22,796 nt of DNA from Phocaeicola plebeius (GTDB lineage Bacteria > Bacteroidota > Bacteroidia > Bacteroidales > Bacteroidaceae): positions 1-22,796 of the forward strand of contig NZ_QSQT01000043.1 in assembly GCF_003437535.1 (NCBI RefSeq), given 5' to 3'. This document shows, piece after piece, positions 1 through 7,869 of this stretch. The position numbers and the translations under genes are program-made. Position 1 is the stretch's first letter. Each line of letters starts with the position of its first letter. The notes beneath the pieces are model-generated. The model saw nothing but the letters and a program-made list of their open reading frames with translations, was not told the origin of the DNA and did not search any database.

Positions 1-45
1 GTCAGGAATTAATCTTCAAACTGACAACTATTTTCAGTACACTTC

Positions 46-149
46 AAACGCTTCGACGTTTGAAACCAAACGCAAGGACGTTTTAGGGAAAACGCAAGGG
101 CGTTTAAAAGCAAACGCAAGGACATTTTGAGTGAAACGTCCTTGCGTTT
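46..149. repeat. Array of five 16-bp palindromic units at 22-bp period
   Basis: Five units start at 46, 68, 90, 112 and 134, so the period is exactly 22 bp (16-bp unit, 6-bp spacer). The units are AAACGCTTCGACGTTT, AAACGCAAGGACGTTT, AAACGCAAGGGCGTTT, AAACGCAAGGACATTT and AAACGTCCTTGCGTTT. The last is the exact reverse complement of the second. Most units are imperfect palindromes with AAACG/CGTTT arms. The 6-bp spacers differ from each other (GAAACC, TAGGGA, AAAAGC, TGAGTG). The array lies just past the 3' end of the nitroreductase gene. A related array is at 12419-12522. Units and spacers are too short for a CRISPR, and the function is unknown. Confidence 0.85.
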
Positions 150-153
150 TTTT
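112..153 (+). terminator. Probable intrinsic terminator built from two repeat units
   Basis: AAACGCAAGGAC (112-123) pairs perfectly with GTCCTTGCGTTT (138-149). After one mismatch, a further TTT/AAA can close the inner stem around a short loop. A run of seven T (147-153) follows on the plus strand, which makes a good rho-independent terminator for a transcript entering from the left. On the minus strand, after the nitroreductase stop, the same hairpin is followed only by a broken T tract, so termination there should be weaker. Confidence 0.6.
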
Positions 154-158
154 ATGCC

Positions 159-683
159 TTATTTTATTACCCGGAAATATTCCGGTTTGCGGGGTTTCGC
201 CGGAGCCGACTCTCCATCAGGATAACCCAAAGAAAGGGCACCGATTCCCATCAATCCTTCCGGAAGGCCCCACTCTTCCATCAACTGCTTGCCTTCTTCC
301 GTAGCAAACATTTCCCGTTCGCGGTGAATCCAGCAGCTACCCAGTCCCAGCGCATGAGCGGCCAGCATCATATTTTCGAGTACGCAACTGCCGTCTTGCA
401 CCGGATTGTTGGCCAGCGAGGGCGCAAACACCAGCACGTAGGTAGGCGCATCGTAATAAGGGTTCGAAGTCACTCCCATAATCTTGGCATTCATTTTTGC
501 CAGCCGGGCAAGCACTTCCTTCTTCTGCACTGCCACAATGTAGGGCGACTGCATGCCGCGTGAGGTCGGCGCATAAGTACCGGCTTCGAGTACGGCTTTC
601 AACTCTTCATCCGTAATCTGCTCCGGTTTATACTTGCGGCAGCTACGACGTGTTTCAATTACTTTCAAAAAATCATTTTCCAT
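159..683 (-). CDS. Nitroreductase family protein (FMN-dependent)
   Basis: The 174-residue protein belongs to the nitroreductase-like flavoprotein family, small dimeric enzymes that bind FMN and use NAD(P)H to reduce nitro groups, quinones or other acceptors. The real substrate cannot be read from sequence. RRSCRKY at residues 12-18 fits the N-terminal FMN-phosphate motif (RRSxRxF/Y). GLGSCWIH (113-120) fits the conserved central segment, and the C terminus ends in a KPRKPEYF-like tail common in the family. Length is normal. I chose the ATG at 683 because homology begins at once (MENDFLKVIE); the frame stays open upstream, but that part overlaps the preceding gene and looks non-coding. The start is 53 nt after the stop of the exported amidase-like gene and no promoter or terminator is visible between them, so co-transcription is likely. 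The product is probably cytoplasmic. Confidence 0.93.
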   Translation of the reverse strand: MENDFLKVIETRRSCRKYKPEQITDEELKAVLEAGTYAPTSRGMQSPYIVAVQKKEVLARLAKMNAKIMGVTSNPYYDAPTYVLVFAPSLANNPVQDGSCVLENMMLAAHALGLGSCWIHREREMFATEEGKQLMEEWGLPEGLMGIGALSLGYPDGESAPAKPRKPEYFRVIK

Positions 684-736
684 ATTGTCACTCTTGTTTT
701 TATTCTTAATATTACATTCCTTTTTTATAATCTGCC

Positions 737-3610
737 CTACCGCCGTTTTTTGGACAACAGGGTTTGTACAATAGTCTGCATAAGGTAAGTGCGAACGTCT
801 GCATTCTCCACACATTCCAAAGGGAATCCCAACACAAAAGTACGATAATCTTCTCCACGATAAACCGTACCGCTACCGTAATTTCCATTGGTATAGGCAA
901 ACGCAGAGTAAGCTCCTTCCACCGGCATCACACACTCCATGGATGGAACAGCGTAAATGCTTTCATTAGCTCCGCCCTGAATACGGAAACTTGTACCGGC
1001 TCCCTTCACCGGAGCGGAAGAAAGGTTACTGAAACGACCTCCGTACGTGCATTTCAACACATTCTTGCCGAAATCGTCTTTCTGCAAATTCTCTCCCCAC
1101 TTCGAACCGCTGACCAGCAAACGGCCTCCCTGACGGCAATAACCGGCCAGTGCTTCTCGCATGGAAGCAGAAAAGGTCTTGGCATCGGCACCACAAATCA
1201 AATCGACCATGTCATAGTGAGTTAAATCGGTACTTCCACTTTCCAGGGTTTCATCGCTGCATGACACGAACGAATAGCGTCCGGCACGCTGAATGGCCTT
1301 GCCATGTACGAATACATAATCACGGGTATTGCCTGCAATCAGTCTTCCTTCCAAGACATCATCACTTACTCCCAGCCCGTCGCCCGTTTCCAGTCCGGCT
1401 TTGTCGCGGTTGAATCCCTGCTGGTATCCGCAATAAGCAGGTGTCTGTCCGTCAGGAATGCCCGGATCGGCTTTCAGGTCGAACCCTTGCAACAAAGCAG
1501 AGTTGACTTCTGCCGGTCCCGACGTGGCATCGAATCCGTTGACGATGAGCAGGGTACCTTTGCTTCTCTTGGCTTTATAGGCAGACAGGATCTCGGAAGG
1601 GAAACTCTCTCCTCCCCGGTTCACAGCCGTCACCTTGAAGCTGTAAGTCAGTCCCGGCTCCACTTTCACCGTATATTCCGGCTTGCGCACATACACCCCA
1701 TTATCGAATCCGCCATAACCGACACGAGTATAGACGATGTATCCCTGAGGCTTGGCAGTGGGTTCCATCACATCTTCCACCGGATTCCAGTTCAGCGTAA
1801 AGGTATTTTTCTTCTTTCCTTCACGGATGGCAAAGTGATTTACCGGAAGCGGCTGCACCACATAGTCCGTACCGTGCATGGTAGAGAGAAACTTCAGCAC
1901 GGACTTATACACGGAGCGTCCCACCGTAAACTTGAAATCCGGATTATGCCCCCACTTCATATCGGCAAAATTCTGGTGTGAGAGTAATTCCAGAATCATG
2001 GAAGGCACAGCCGGCAGACGGGTTTCACTGTAGTTCCGGTTCCACATGCTTCGTCTGGCCCACTGCACGCCAAAACGGGAAGAGATATCACGCTGCAATC
2101 CAGTCAGTACCATGTCAGTCAAGTCGCGCGAAGCATAACGGGATACCCCACTGTTCAACTTTCCGTCATTGAAATCTGTGGTATAGATACCCAGCGAACC
2201 CACCAGTTCATCATCAGTCTTGAATCCGGCATCACTGTGCAAACCCAGAGTCATTTCAAACGGTACCTTCAATCCTTCTTCTGTCGGATTGTATACCGAA
2301 CCGCCACTCAGGTAATTCACCGTCAGCGAGCGGGCATTGATGTCGTCCGTATAATCATTCTTTCCTTCACTCTTGCTGTATACCGGATAAGGCATTCCGG
2401 CCCACTGTGCCCAGTAGCGCGCTCCTTCCAGGTAACGGGGTACTCCGCTCACTTGTCCGCCCCTCACAATGTTTCCCATACCGCCACCAAAACGGACCGC
2501 ATCGGCACAAACTACTCCTTTTTGGGAACTTTCGTTACTCAACACCACCATGCCGTAGTCGTTCCGTCCTTTATCGAATTCAAAGGTACCCAGATATACC
2601 CAGGTTCCTCCTCCCATCTGCTGGTTGACCTTAAATTCCGTCACCCCGCCGTTATGGAACACCAGGTACTTGGCATCCGACACACTCTCCGGCAGGGTCT
2701 GATAACTTACGTACACTGCGTATTTTCCTTTCTCGGGAATATCAGGAATCCACTCGGCAAAGGCTTTTTCAGGCTGCCCCTGAGTAGGAATAAAGCGGGC
2801 GGTACCGTCTGTAAACGGGTTATAGTTGTCGGGATACTGCTGGTATTTCTGGGCAAAACCCGGTTTATCGGTATCCTGCCAGCGGTATTTTTTATCTTCC
2901 ACTTCCAGATAATGACTGCCTTTTGTGCAGGTATTGTTGTCCACAATCACTTCATAACGCTGCCAGTCGCGCTCACGTGGCGTAAAGACTACTGCCCCGG
3001 CATTCTCCAGCATCGGAATCAGGTAAGGCACCACGAACGACTGCGTAAACAGGTCTTCCGTAGTACAGAACAGTCTGGGCCGCTGCCAGCGCCACTCATT
3101 CCGCTCGTTCCGGTACACCTTGCCATGGCTTTGCCACAAGGCTATATGCCGTCCCTCCAGTCCCCGGCTGATTTCATACGGACGTGACACATTTGTCACC
3201 CACGGATTTCCCTTCGCCTCCAGCTTGCCATACAGACGCGTCTTGTCCTGTTTCTTGCGGTACGCATTAGGCACCAGGTCTTCAATGAGCTTACCGTCGG
3301 CATACACCTGCAAGGTATAATAATTCACCGGTCCTGGTAGCGACTGCTTCAACAAACGGTAGATAGCCGACACGTTTTCTTCCGTAAACGGCTGATAGCC
3401 AAAAGCCGGATTGGCATATACACGCAATACCTTCTTCTCATGCTCCACCTCAAAACGTTCCAGCTTGCACTTACCGATACGGGCATACGAAGTCTCATAA
3501 CTGGTAAAAAAATCTTTCAGACGTTGCTCTGTGGTCTGTTCCAGACTTTGTCCGGACACCGCCCCTGCCAGGCAAAGAAAGCCTGACAGCAAAATAGCAA
3601 ATTTATTCAT
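737..3610 (-). CDS. Exported golvesin-domain protein with amidase_3-like fold, FnIII and C-terminal domain
   Basis: This 957-residue secreted protein resembles Bacteroides proteins usually labelled xanthan lyase or golvesin C-terminal-like domain protein. A Sec signal peptide (about residues 1-21, ending AVSG-QS) is followed by an N-terminal domain. Then comes what looks like an N-acetylmuramoyl-L-alanine amidase (amidase_3) fold: SHG with H162, TTED with E185, LGLHSDAG with H458 and ILEL with E541 match the order of the zinc ligands and catalytic Glu. A golvesin-like beta domain (about 247-377, ending in VVCADAVRFGGG) sits between the second and third motifs. A fibronectin type III domain (about 587-677) and a C-terminal alpha/beta domain (about 682-950) follow. 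The ATG at 3610 is preferred because upstream in-frame ATG 3634 falls inside a TACCTTTG promoter box. Peptidoglycan or another amide-linked polymer is a possible substrate; this is inference. Xanthan lyase activity is not supported by anything I can see. Confidence 0.85.
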   Translation of the reverse strand: MNKFAILLSGFLCLAGAVSGQSLEQTTEQRLKDFFTSYETSYARIGKCKLERFEVEHEKKVLRVYANPAFGYQPFTEENVSAIYRLLKQSLPGPVNYYTLQVYADGKLIEDLVPNAYRKKQDKTRLYGKLEAKGNPWVTNVSRPYEISRGLEGRHIALWQSHGKVYRNERNEWRWQRPRLFCTTEDLFTQSFVVPYLIPMLENAGAVVFTPRERDWQRYEVIVDNNTCTKGSHYLEVEDKKYRWQDTDKPGFAQKYQQYPDNYNPFTDGTARFIPTQGQPEKAFAEWIPDIPEKGKYAVYVSYQTLPESVSDAKYLVFHNGGVTEFKVNQQMGGGTWVYLGTFEFDKGRNDYGMVVLSNESSQKGVVCADAVRFGGGMGNIVRGGQVSGVPRYLEGARYWAQWAGMPYPVYSKSEGKNDYTDDINARSLTVNYLSGGSVYNPTEEGLKVPFEMTLGLHSDAGFKTDDELVGSLGIYTTDFNDGKLNSGVSRYASRDLTDMVLTGLQRDISSRFGVQWARRSMWNRNYSETRLPAVPSMILELLSHQNFADMKWGHNPDFKFTVGRSVYKSVLKFLSTMHGTDYVVQPLPVNHFAIREGKKKNTFTLNWNPVEDVMEPTAKPQGYIVYTRVGYGGFDNGVYVRKPEYTVKVEPGLTYSFKVTAVNRGGESFPSEILSAYKAKRSKGTLLIVNGFDATSGPAEVNSALLQGFDLKADPGIPDGQTPAYCGYQQGFNRDKAGLETGDGLGVSDDVLEGRLIAGNTRDYVFVHGKAIQRAGRYSFVSCSDETLESGSTDLTHYDMVDLICGADAKTFSASMREALAGYCRQGGRLLVSGSKWGENLQKDDFGKNVLKCTYGGRFSNLSSAPVKGAGTSFRIQGGANESIYAVPSMECVMPVEGAYSAFAYTNGNYGSGTVYRGEDYRTFVLGFPLECVENADVRTYLMQTIVQTLLSKKRR

Positions 3611-3631
3611 ATACATTTTATAGGGTTGCCA

Positions 3632-3639
3632 CAAAGGTA
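3632..3639 (-). promoter_or_regulatory. -7 box upstream of the amidase-like gene
   Basis: TACCTTTG on the minus strand matches the Bacteroidetes -7 consensus TAnnTTTG. No good TTTG -33 element occurs at the usual distance. Transcription would start near 3627, about 17 nt before the chosen ATG at 3610. Confidence 0.6.
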
Positions 3640-3670
3640 CAAAATATCACAGACTCTTGTTCATCCAAAT

Positions 3671-3708
3671 AAAAAAAGCCGTCCGGCATCTTTCGGATAC
3701 CGGACGGC
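3671..3708 (-). terminator. Intrinsic terminator of the ilv operon
   Basis: On the minus strand, GCCGTCCGG and CCGGACGGC (3678-3686 and 3700-3708) form a perfect 9-bp GC-rich stem, followed by seven T (A run 3671-3677 on the plus strand). It lies 28 nt past the ilvC stop and closes the operon before the next promoter. Confidence 0.93.
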
Positions 3709-3736
3709 CAATGCATTTATTTTCGACTGACTTTTA

Positions 3737-4780
3737 TCAGTTGTTTTCCGGACGAAGTTTACGTACGGTTACTGCAGTCTGCCACATTTCGCTTTCACGC
3801 AATGCTTTCAATTCTGCATTCAGTTTTTCACGATAGTCAGGCTGAGAGTTGCTGTCGATAGAAATCTGAGCTTCGTTTCCTGACTTCACGCTCTGATACA
3901 ATTTCTGTACAACCGGTTTGATAGCATCGTGGAACGGGCCCATCCAGTCAAGTGCACCGCGCTGTGCAGTAGTAGAGCAGTTAGCATACATCCAGTCCAT
4001 ACCGTTCTTAGCAAACAGCGGCATCAATGACTGAGTCAGCTCTTCAACTGTTTCATTGAATGCTTCCGACGGAGTATGTCCGTTTTCACGAAGTACTTCA
4101 TACTGTGCCAGCAGCAATCCTTGAATAGCTCCCATCAAAGAACCACGTTCACCAGTCAAGTCAGAAGTAGCTTCACGCTGGAAAGTAGTTTCAAACAAAT
4201 AACCTGAACCGATACCGATACCCAATGCGATGGTACGTTCGTATGCCTTACCCGTAGCATCCTGGTAAATAGCATAAGAAGAGTTCAAGCCACGGCCTTC
4301 CAGGAACATGGTACGCAAAGAAGTACCTGAACCCTTCGGAGCCACCATGATTACATCTACATCTGTCGGAGGAACTACGCCTGTACGGTCATTCCAAGTG
4401 ATGGCGAAACCATGAGAGAAATACAGTGCTTTTCCTGCAGTCAGACAAGGTTTGATAGTAGGCCATACAGAAATCACAGCTGCATCCGACAACAAACACA
4501 TAATTATAGTAGCTTTCTGGCAAGCTTCTTCAATGCTGAACAAAGTTTCTCCCGGTACCCATCCGTCAGCCACAGCTTTGTCGTAGGTCTTACCCTGACG
4601 CTGTCCGACAATGACGTTGAAACCGTTGTCACGCAGGTTCAAAGACTGGCCCGGTCCCTGTACACCGTAACCGATAACAGCAATGGTTTCGTCTTTCAAT
4701 ACTTCACGTGCTTTTTCCAATGGAAACTCTTCGCGGGTCATTACATTTTCAATAACTCCGCCAAAATTCATTTGTGCCAT
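3737..4780 (-). CDS. ilvC: Ketol-acid reductoisomerase
   Basis: This enzyme carries out the second common step of valine, leucine and isoleucine synthesis: Mg-dependent alkyl migration and NAD(P)H reduction of acetolactate or acetohydroxybutyrate. At 347 residues it is the short class I form. The Rossmann motif is GYGVQGPGQ (38-45), and the cofactor loop that follows contains R61 and K64. FSHGF supplies H123. DLTGERG supplies metal ligands D207 and E211, and FNETVEE (241-247) the knotted-domain acids. GYGVQGPGQ differs from the usual GYGSQGHAQ, a variant I believe is common in Bacteroidetes. It is the last gene of the operon, 54 nt after the thioesterase, with the terminator just downstream. 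A small GCAGC/GCTGC hairpin (4803-4817) lies in the gap before it. Confidence 0.97.
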   Translation of the reverse strand: MAQMNFGGVIENVMTREEFPLEKAREVLKDETIAVIGYGVQGPGQSLNLRDNGFNVIVGQRQGKTYDKAVADGWVPGETLFSIEEACQKATIIMCLLSDAAVISVWPTIKPCLTAGKALYFSHGFAITWNDRTGVVPPTDVDVIMVAPKGSGTSLRTMFLEGRGLNSSYAIYQDATGKAYERTIALGIGIGSGYLFETTFQREATSDLTGERGSLMGAIQGLLLAQYEVLRENGHTPSEAFNETVEELTQSLMPLFAKNGMDWMYANCSTTAQRGALDWMGPFHDAIKPVVQKLYQSVKSGNEAQISIDSNSQPDYREKLNAELKALRESEMWQTAVTVRKLRPENN

Positions 4781-4834
4781 AATTTTCTTACAATCTTTTT
4801 ACGCAGCCTGAAGCTGCTAGTTGTTAGTATAATG

Positions 4835-5581
4835 TTAATCTCTAAAAATCACTTTACTCCGGACTACGACCTCCGAGCCGTTTTTCTTCACCTCTACATC
4901 GTATTCGTTTTCGCCTGTCTGCTCCCGATAGAAGCTCAAGGTATCTCCGTAATAACTTTCAGCCACATAGGCCATCTCAAACCTACGGATACGCTTTTCA
5001 CGGAACATTTCCATAGGGAACAAATCCAGAATATGCTCGATGTACTTGATGCTGTTCACGTGGCCGTTCAAGTCAATGTCACTGTATTTCACCTGACATT
5101 CGCCCACCAGCTCCGGATGACTCACCTTGATGCGTCCGGGTTTGTCAATCGGACAGTCCTTCACGCATACATAGTCAACTATCGACCCGCCGTGCAATGT
5201 CAGCAAATCGGCCGGCTTGCGGGTTTCCATACTGATCATGGCCCATATCGAACGGGCATAACCGATGGCTTTTCCGTCTTTATCCAGGATGGCAAAATTT
5301 CGGTCCGTAAACAGACGGTACACATTTTCCACCCACGTCTGTATGGAGAAACTTTCGTATGCGCGAGGCATATCCTCCAGTTCTATTGCCAGTCGGGAAA
5401 GTACCCACGTGTAATGATTCTCATTCAGCGTGGCAATACCAAATCCTCTGTCGGCTGCATGAAACCCGGCGCAGTTCAGCAAATGGTTGCCCAATACGCC
5501 CATAGTCAGCCGTTCCATAAAATCCACATGAAACGGTTCGGCTACAAACCGGTAAGTTCCAACTTTACTGTCCTCTGTCAT
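4835..5581 (-). CDS. Acyl-ACP thioesterase (FatA/FatB-like)
   Basis: The 248-residue protein is a double-hotdog acyl-ACP thioesterase, which releases fatty acids from acyl carrier protein in the cytoplasm. The second hotdog carries the family motif DIDLNGHVN, giving D170, N172 and H174 at the usual catalytic positions. The first hotdog spans about residues 9-125, the second about 158-247. Its ATG is 3 nt after the ilvN stop, and ilvC follows 54 nt after its own stop, so it is certainly part of the ilv transcript. Its place inside a branched-chain amino acid operon suggests a link between branched-chain precursors and branched fatty acids, which are abundant in Bacteroides lipids; that link is inference. 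No signal peptide is seen. Confidence 0.93.
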   Translation of the reverse strand: MTEDSKVGTYRFVAEPFHVDFMERLTMGVLGNHLLNCAGFHAADRGFGIATLNENHYTWVLSRLAIELEDMPRAYESFSIQTWVENVYRLFTDRNFAILDKDGKAIGYARSIWAMISMETRKPADLLTLHGGSIVDYVCVKDCPIDKPGRIKVSHPELVGECQVKYSDIDLNGHVNSIKYIEHILDLFPMEMFREKRIRRFEMAYVAESYYGDTLSFYREQTGENEYDVEVKKNGSEVVVRSKVIFRD

Positions 5582-5584
5582 ATC

Positions 5585-6142
5585 TCAATCCTTTTGATTC
5601 TGATACCGTTCTTCGCGGTGTGCCAGGTACTCATTCACCCGTTCAAAGCAACTTGTCGAAACGGCAATACGCCCGGAGCGTACAAACTGCAACACACAGT
5701 TCAGCTGTTTCAGCTCCTGATACAACGACGTGATGTCATCGCTCATTCCCACCATTTCCACGATTGAAAAAGTAGGATTCACCTCTACGATATGAGCACT
5801 GTAACGACGAATCACCTTCGAAGCTTCCGGATTGGCCTGAAACTCCGGAGTAGCAACCTTGTACATGGCTACTTCACGCTGGAAAATCTCCTTATCCGTG
5901 AAATAATGCGCCTGAATCACGTCTATCTTCTTCTCGATTTGTGTCACCACCTTATCAATTACATCTGGAGTAGTCCAGCAAGTAATGGTGTATTTATGCA
6001 CTCCCTTTATGGAAGAAGCCGACACATTCAGACTTTCAATGTTTATCTGACGACGGGTAAACACAGCCGTAATCTGATTCAATATACCGGCAATGTTTTC
6101 CGAATGAACGATGATTGTATATAAAGTCTTGTTGCTATTCAT
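5585..6142 (-). CDS. ilvN: Acetolactate synthase regulatory (small) subunit
   Basis: The 185-residue protein is the ACT-domain regulatory subunit of acetohydroxyacid synthase, which binds valine and stimulates the catalytic subunit. Residues 6-78 form the ACT domain (LYTIIVHSENIAGILNQ, then RRQINIESLNVS). The C-terminal half (about 85-170) is the typical ALS_ss C-terminal domain. It starts 19 nt after the ilvB stop and ends 3 nt before the thioesterase, so the two subunits are made from the same message. Length is normal for the ilvN/ilvH family; the names are used interchangeably in this group. Confidence 0.96.
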   Translation of the reverse strand: MNSNKTLYTIIVHSENIAGILNQITAVFTRRQINIESLNVSASSIKGVHKYTITCWTTPDVIDKVVTQIEKKIDVIQAHYFTDKEIFQREVAMYKVATPEFQANPEASKVIRRYSAHIVEVNPTFSIVEMVGMSDDITSLYQELKQLNCVLQFVRSGRIAVSTSCFERVNEYLAHREERYQNQKD

Positions 6143-6161
6143 AATTCACCTCCTTCTCCTC

Positions 6162-7859
6162 TCAACATTCCATTAACATATAGTTGACCGAACTTCCCGG
6201 AGGAGTTATCGGCAACACGTTTCCTTCTTCTACCACACAAACCTCCAACAGGAAAGGACCGTCGGTCGACAACATTTCCTGAATGCCGTCGTTCAGTTCC
6301 TCACGGCTCATCACTCTTCGTGAAGCAATTCCATAAGCCGAAGCAATCTGCATGTAATCCGGATTCATCATCGGAGTAAAGGAGTAGCGACGATTGAAGA
6401 ACATAGCCTGCCACTGACGTACATTACCCAGGTAATTGTTGTTCATCAATATAATCTTAACCGGAGACTTCTGTTCCATCACCGTGCCCAGTTCCTGCAT
6501 GGTCATCTGCAAACCTCCATCACCCATAAAGGCACACACCGTACGGTCCGGACGACCGAATGTCGCACCAATGGCAGCCGGAAGACAGAAACCCATGGTT
6601 CCCATACCACCGGAAGTAACGATACTGCGAGGTTTCGTGAATTTGAAGTAACGGCAAGCCATCATCTGGTTCTGACCTACATCGGTCACCAGAATCGCTT
6701 CATTATGGGTAGCTTCGCTGACTGCATTCACCACTTCACCCATATTAATGGGGCCTTCTTTCGGAAATACTTCTTTTTCGATTACCTGATTGAATTCCTT
6801 CTCCTCGTATGGTTTGAAGCTTGCAATCCATTCCTCGTGTTTCTGCGGCTGAATCAGTTCAGTAAGTAAAGACAAAGTGCGTTTGCAGTTTCCGAGCACC
6901 GGTACATCTACCACCACATTCTTTCCGATTTCCGAAGGGTCCACATCTAAATGAATTATTTTGGCCTGTTTGGCGTAGGTTTCCAATTTTCCCGTCACAC
7001 GGTCATCGAAACGCATACCTACGGCAATCAGCACATCACATTCGTTGGTCTTCACATTCGGGCCTAAATTACCGTGCATACCCAGCATACCTTTATTCAG
7101 GCGGTGATTGCTTGGCAAAGCCGACAAACCCAGCAAGGTACATCCACACGGGATGTCTGCCTTTTCTACAAAGTTCAGCAACTCTTTCTGGGCATTACCT
7201 AATTCTACTCCCTGGCCAACCAGCACCAACGGACGTTTGGCCGCATTGATTAAGGCAACCGCCTCAGCCACTGCCGTAGAATCAGTTTCAGGATCCGGAT
7301 CATAACTGCGAATGAAATCAACGTTTACCGGCTCATAATCCGTCATGTCCACCTGTGCATTCTTGGCAAAATCGAGCACCACCGGTCCCGGACGTCCGCT
7401 ACGTGCAATATAGAACGCACGAGCCACAGCCCAAGCCACATCCTCCGCACGGCGAATCTGGTAGCTCCATTTGGAAATCGGCTGCGTCACGCCCACCAAG
7501 TCAACTTCCTGAAAGGCATCCGTACCCAGCAATCCGGCTCCCACCTGACCGGCAATCACCACAATCGGTGTACTGTCAATCATGGCATCGGCTATTCCTG
7601 TAATGGTATTAGTAGCCCCCGGACCACTTGTCACCAGGCAAACACCCACTTCTCCCGATACACGGGCAAAACCTTGAGCCGCATGTGCAGCCCCTTGTTC
7701 ATGACGAACCAGAATGTGATTCAATCTGTCGCGATGGTCATACAACGCATCAAATACCGGCATGATAGCCCCTCCCGGATAACCGAAAAGCGTCTTCACG
7801 CCTTCATGCTCCAAAGAGCGCATCAATGCTTCCGAACCTGATATTTTTTCTTTACTCAT
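6162..7859 (-). CDS. ilvB: Acetolactate synthase, large catalytic subunit
   Basis: This thiamine-diphosphate enzyme condenses pyruvate with pyruvate or 2-oxobutyrate in the first common step of branched-chain amino acid synthesis. The 565 residues include the catalytic Glu of RHEQGAAHAAQG (E54), the central FAD-type domain (about 190-335) and the ThDP motif from GDGG (446) to NNN (473-475). The sequence is full length and intact. It begins 10 nt after the ilvD stop and is followed 19 nt later by its regulatory subunit gene. Confidence 0.97.
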   Translation of the reverse strand: MSKEKISGSEALMRSLEHEGVKTLFGYPGGAIMPVFDALYDHRDRLNHILVRHEQGAAHAAQGFARVSGEVGVCLVTSGPGATNTITGIADAMIDSTPIVVIAGQVGAGLLGTDAFQEVDLVGVTQPISKWSYQIRRAEDVAWAVARAFYIARSGRPGPVVLDFAKNAQVDMTDYEPVNVDFIRSYDPDPETDSTAVAEAVALINAAKRPLVLVGQGVELGNAQKELLNFVEKADIPCGCTLLGLSALPSNHRLNKGMLGMHGNLGPNVKTNECDVLIAVGMRFDDRVTGKLETYAKQAKIIHLDVDPSEIGKNVVVDVPVLGNCKRTLSLLTELIQPQKHEEWIASFKPYEEKEFNQVIEKEVFPKEGPINMGEVVNAVSEATHNEAILVTDVGQNQMMACRYFKFTKPRSIVTSGGMGTMGFCLPAAIGATFGRPDRTVCAFMGDGGLQMTMQELGTVMEQKSPVKIILMNNNYLGNVRQWQAMFFNRRYSFTPMMNPDYMQIASAYGIASRRVMSREELNDGIQEMLSTDGPFLLEVCVVEEGNVLPITPPGSSVNYMLMEC

Positions 7860-7869
7860 AAGCCTCTCT

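Noticed and set aside
46..149. CRISPR array
   Set aside because: Repeats are 16 bp and spacers 6 bp, far too short for CRISPR, unit orientation is mixed, and no cas gene is nearby.
684..815. N-terminal extension of the nitroreductase
   Set aside because: The added 44 residues overlap the end of the preceding gene and lack similarity to the family; the enzyme begins naturally at ATG 683.
2237..3187. 316-residue plus-strand reading frame
   Set aside because: Antisense shadow of the exported amidase-like gene, with Cys/His/Arg-rich composition typical of shadow frames.
4803..4817. Hairpin between thioesterase and ilvC as a terminator
   Set aside because: The stem is only 5 bp (GCAGC/GCTGC) with no T run on the minus strand, so it should not end transcription.
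4412..5767. 451-residue plus-strand reading frame
   Set aside because: It is antisense to ilvC, the thioesterase and ilvN, all of which are intact and clearly recognised; its translation has no family features.
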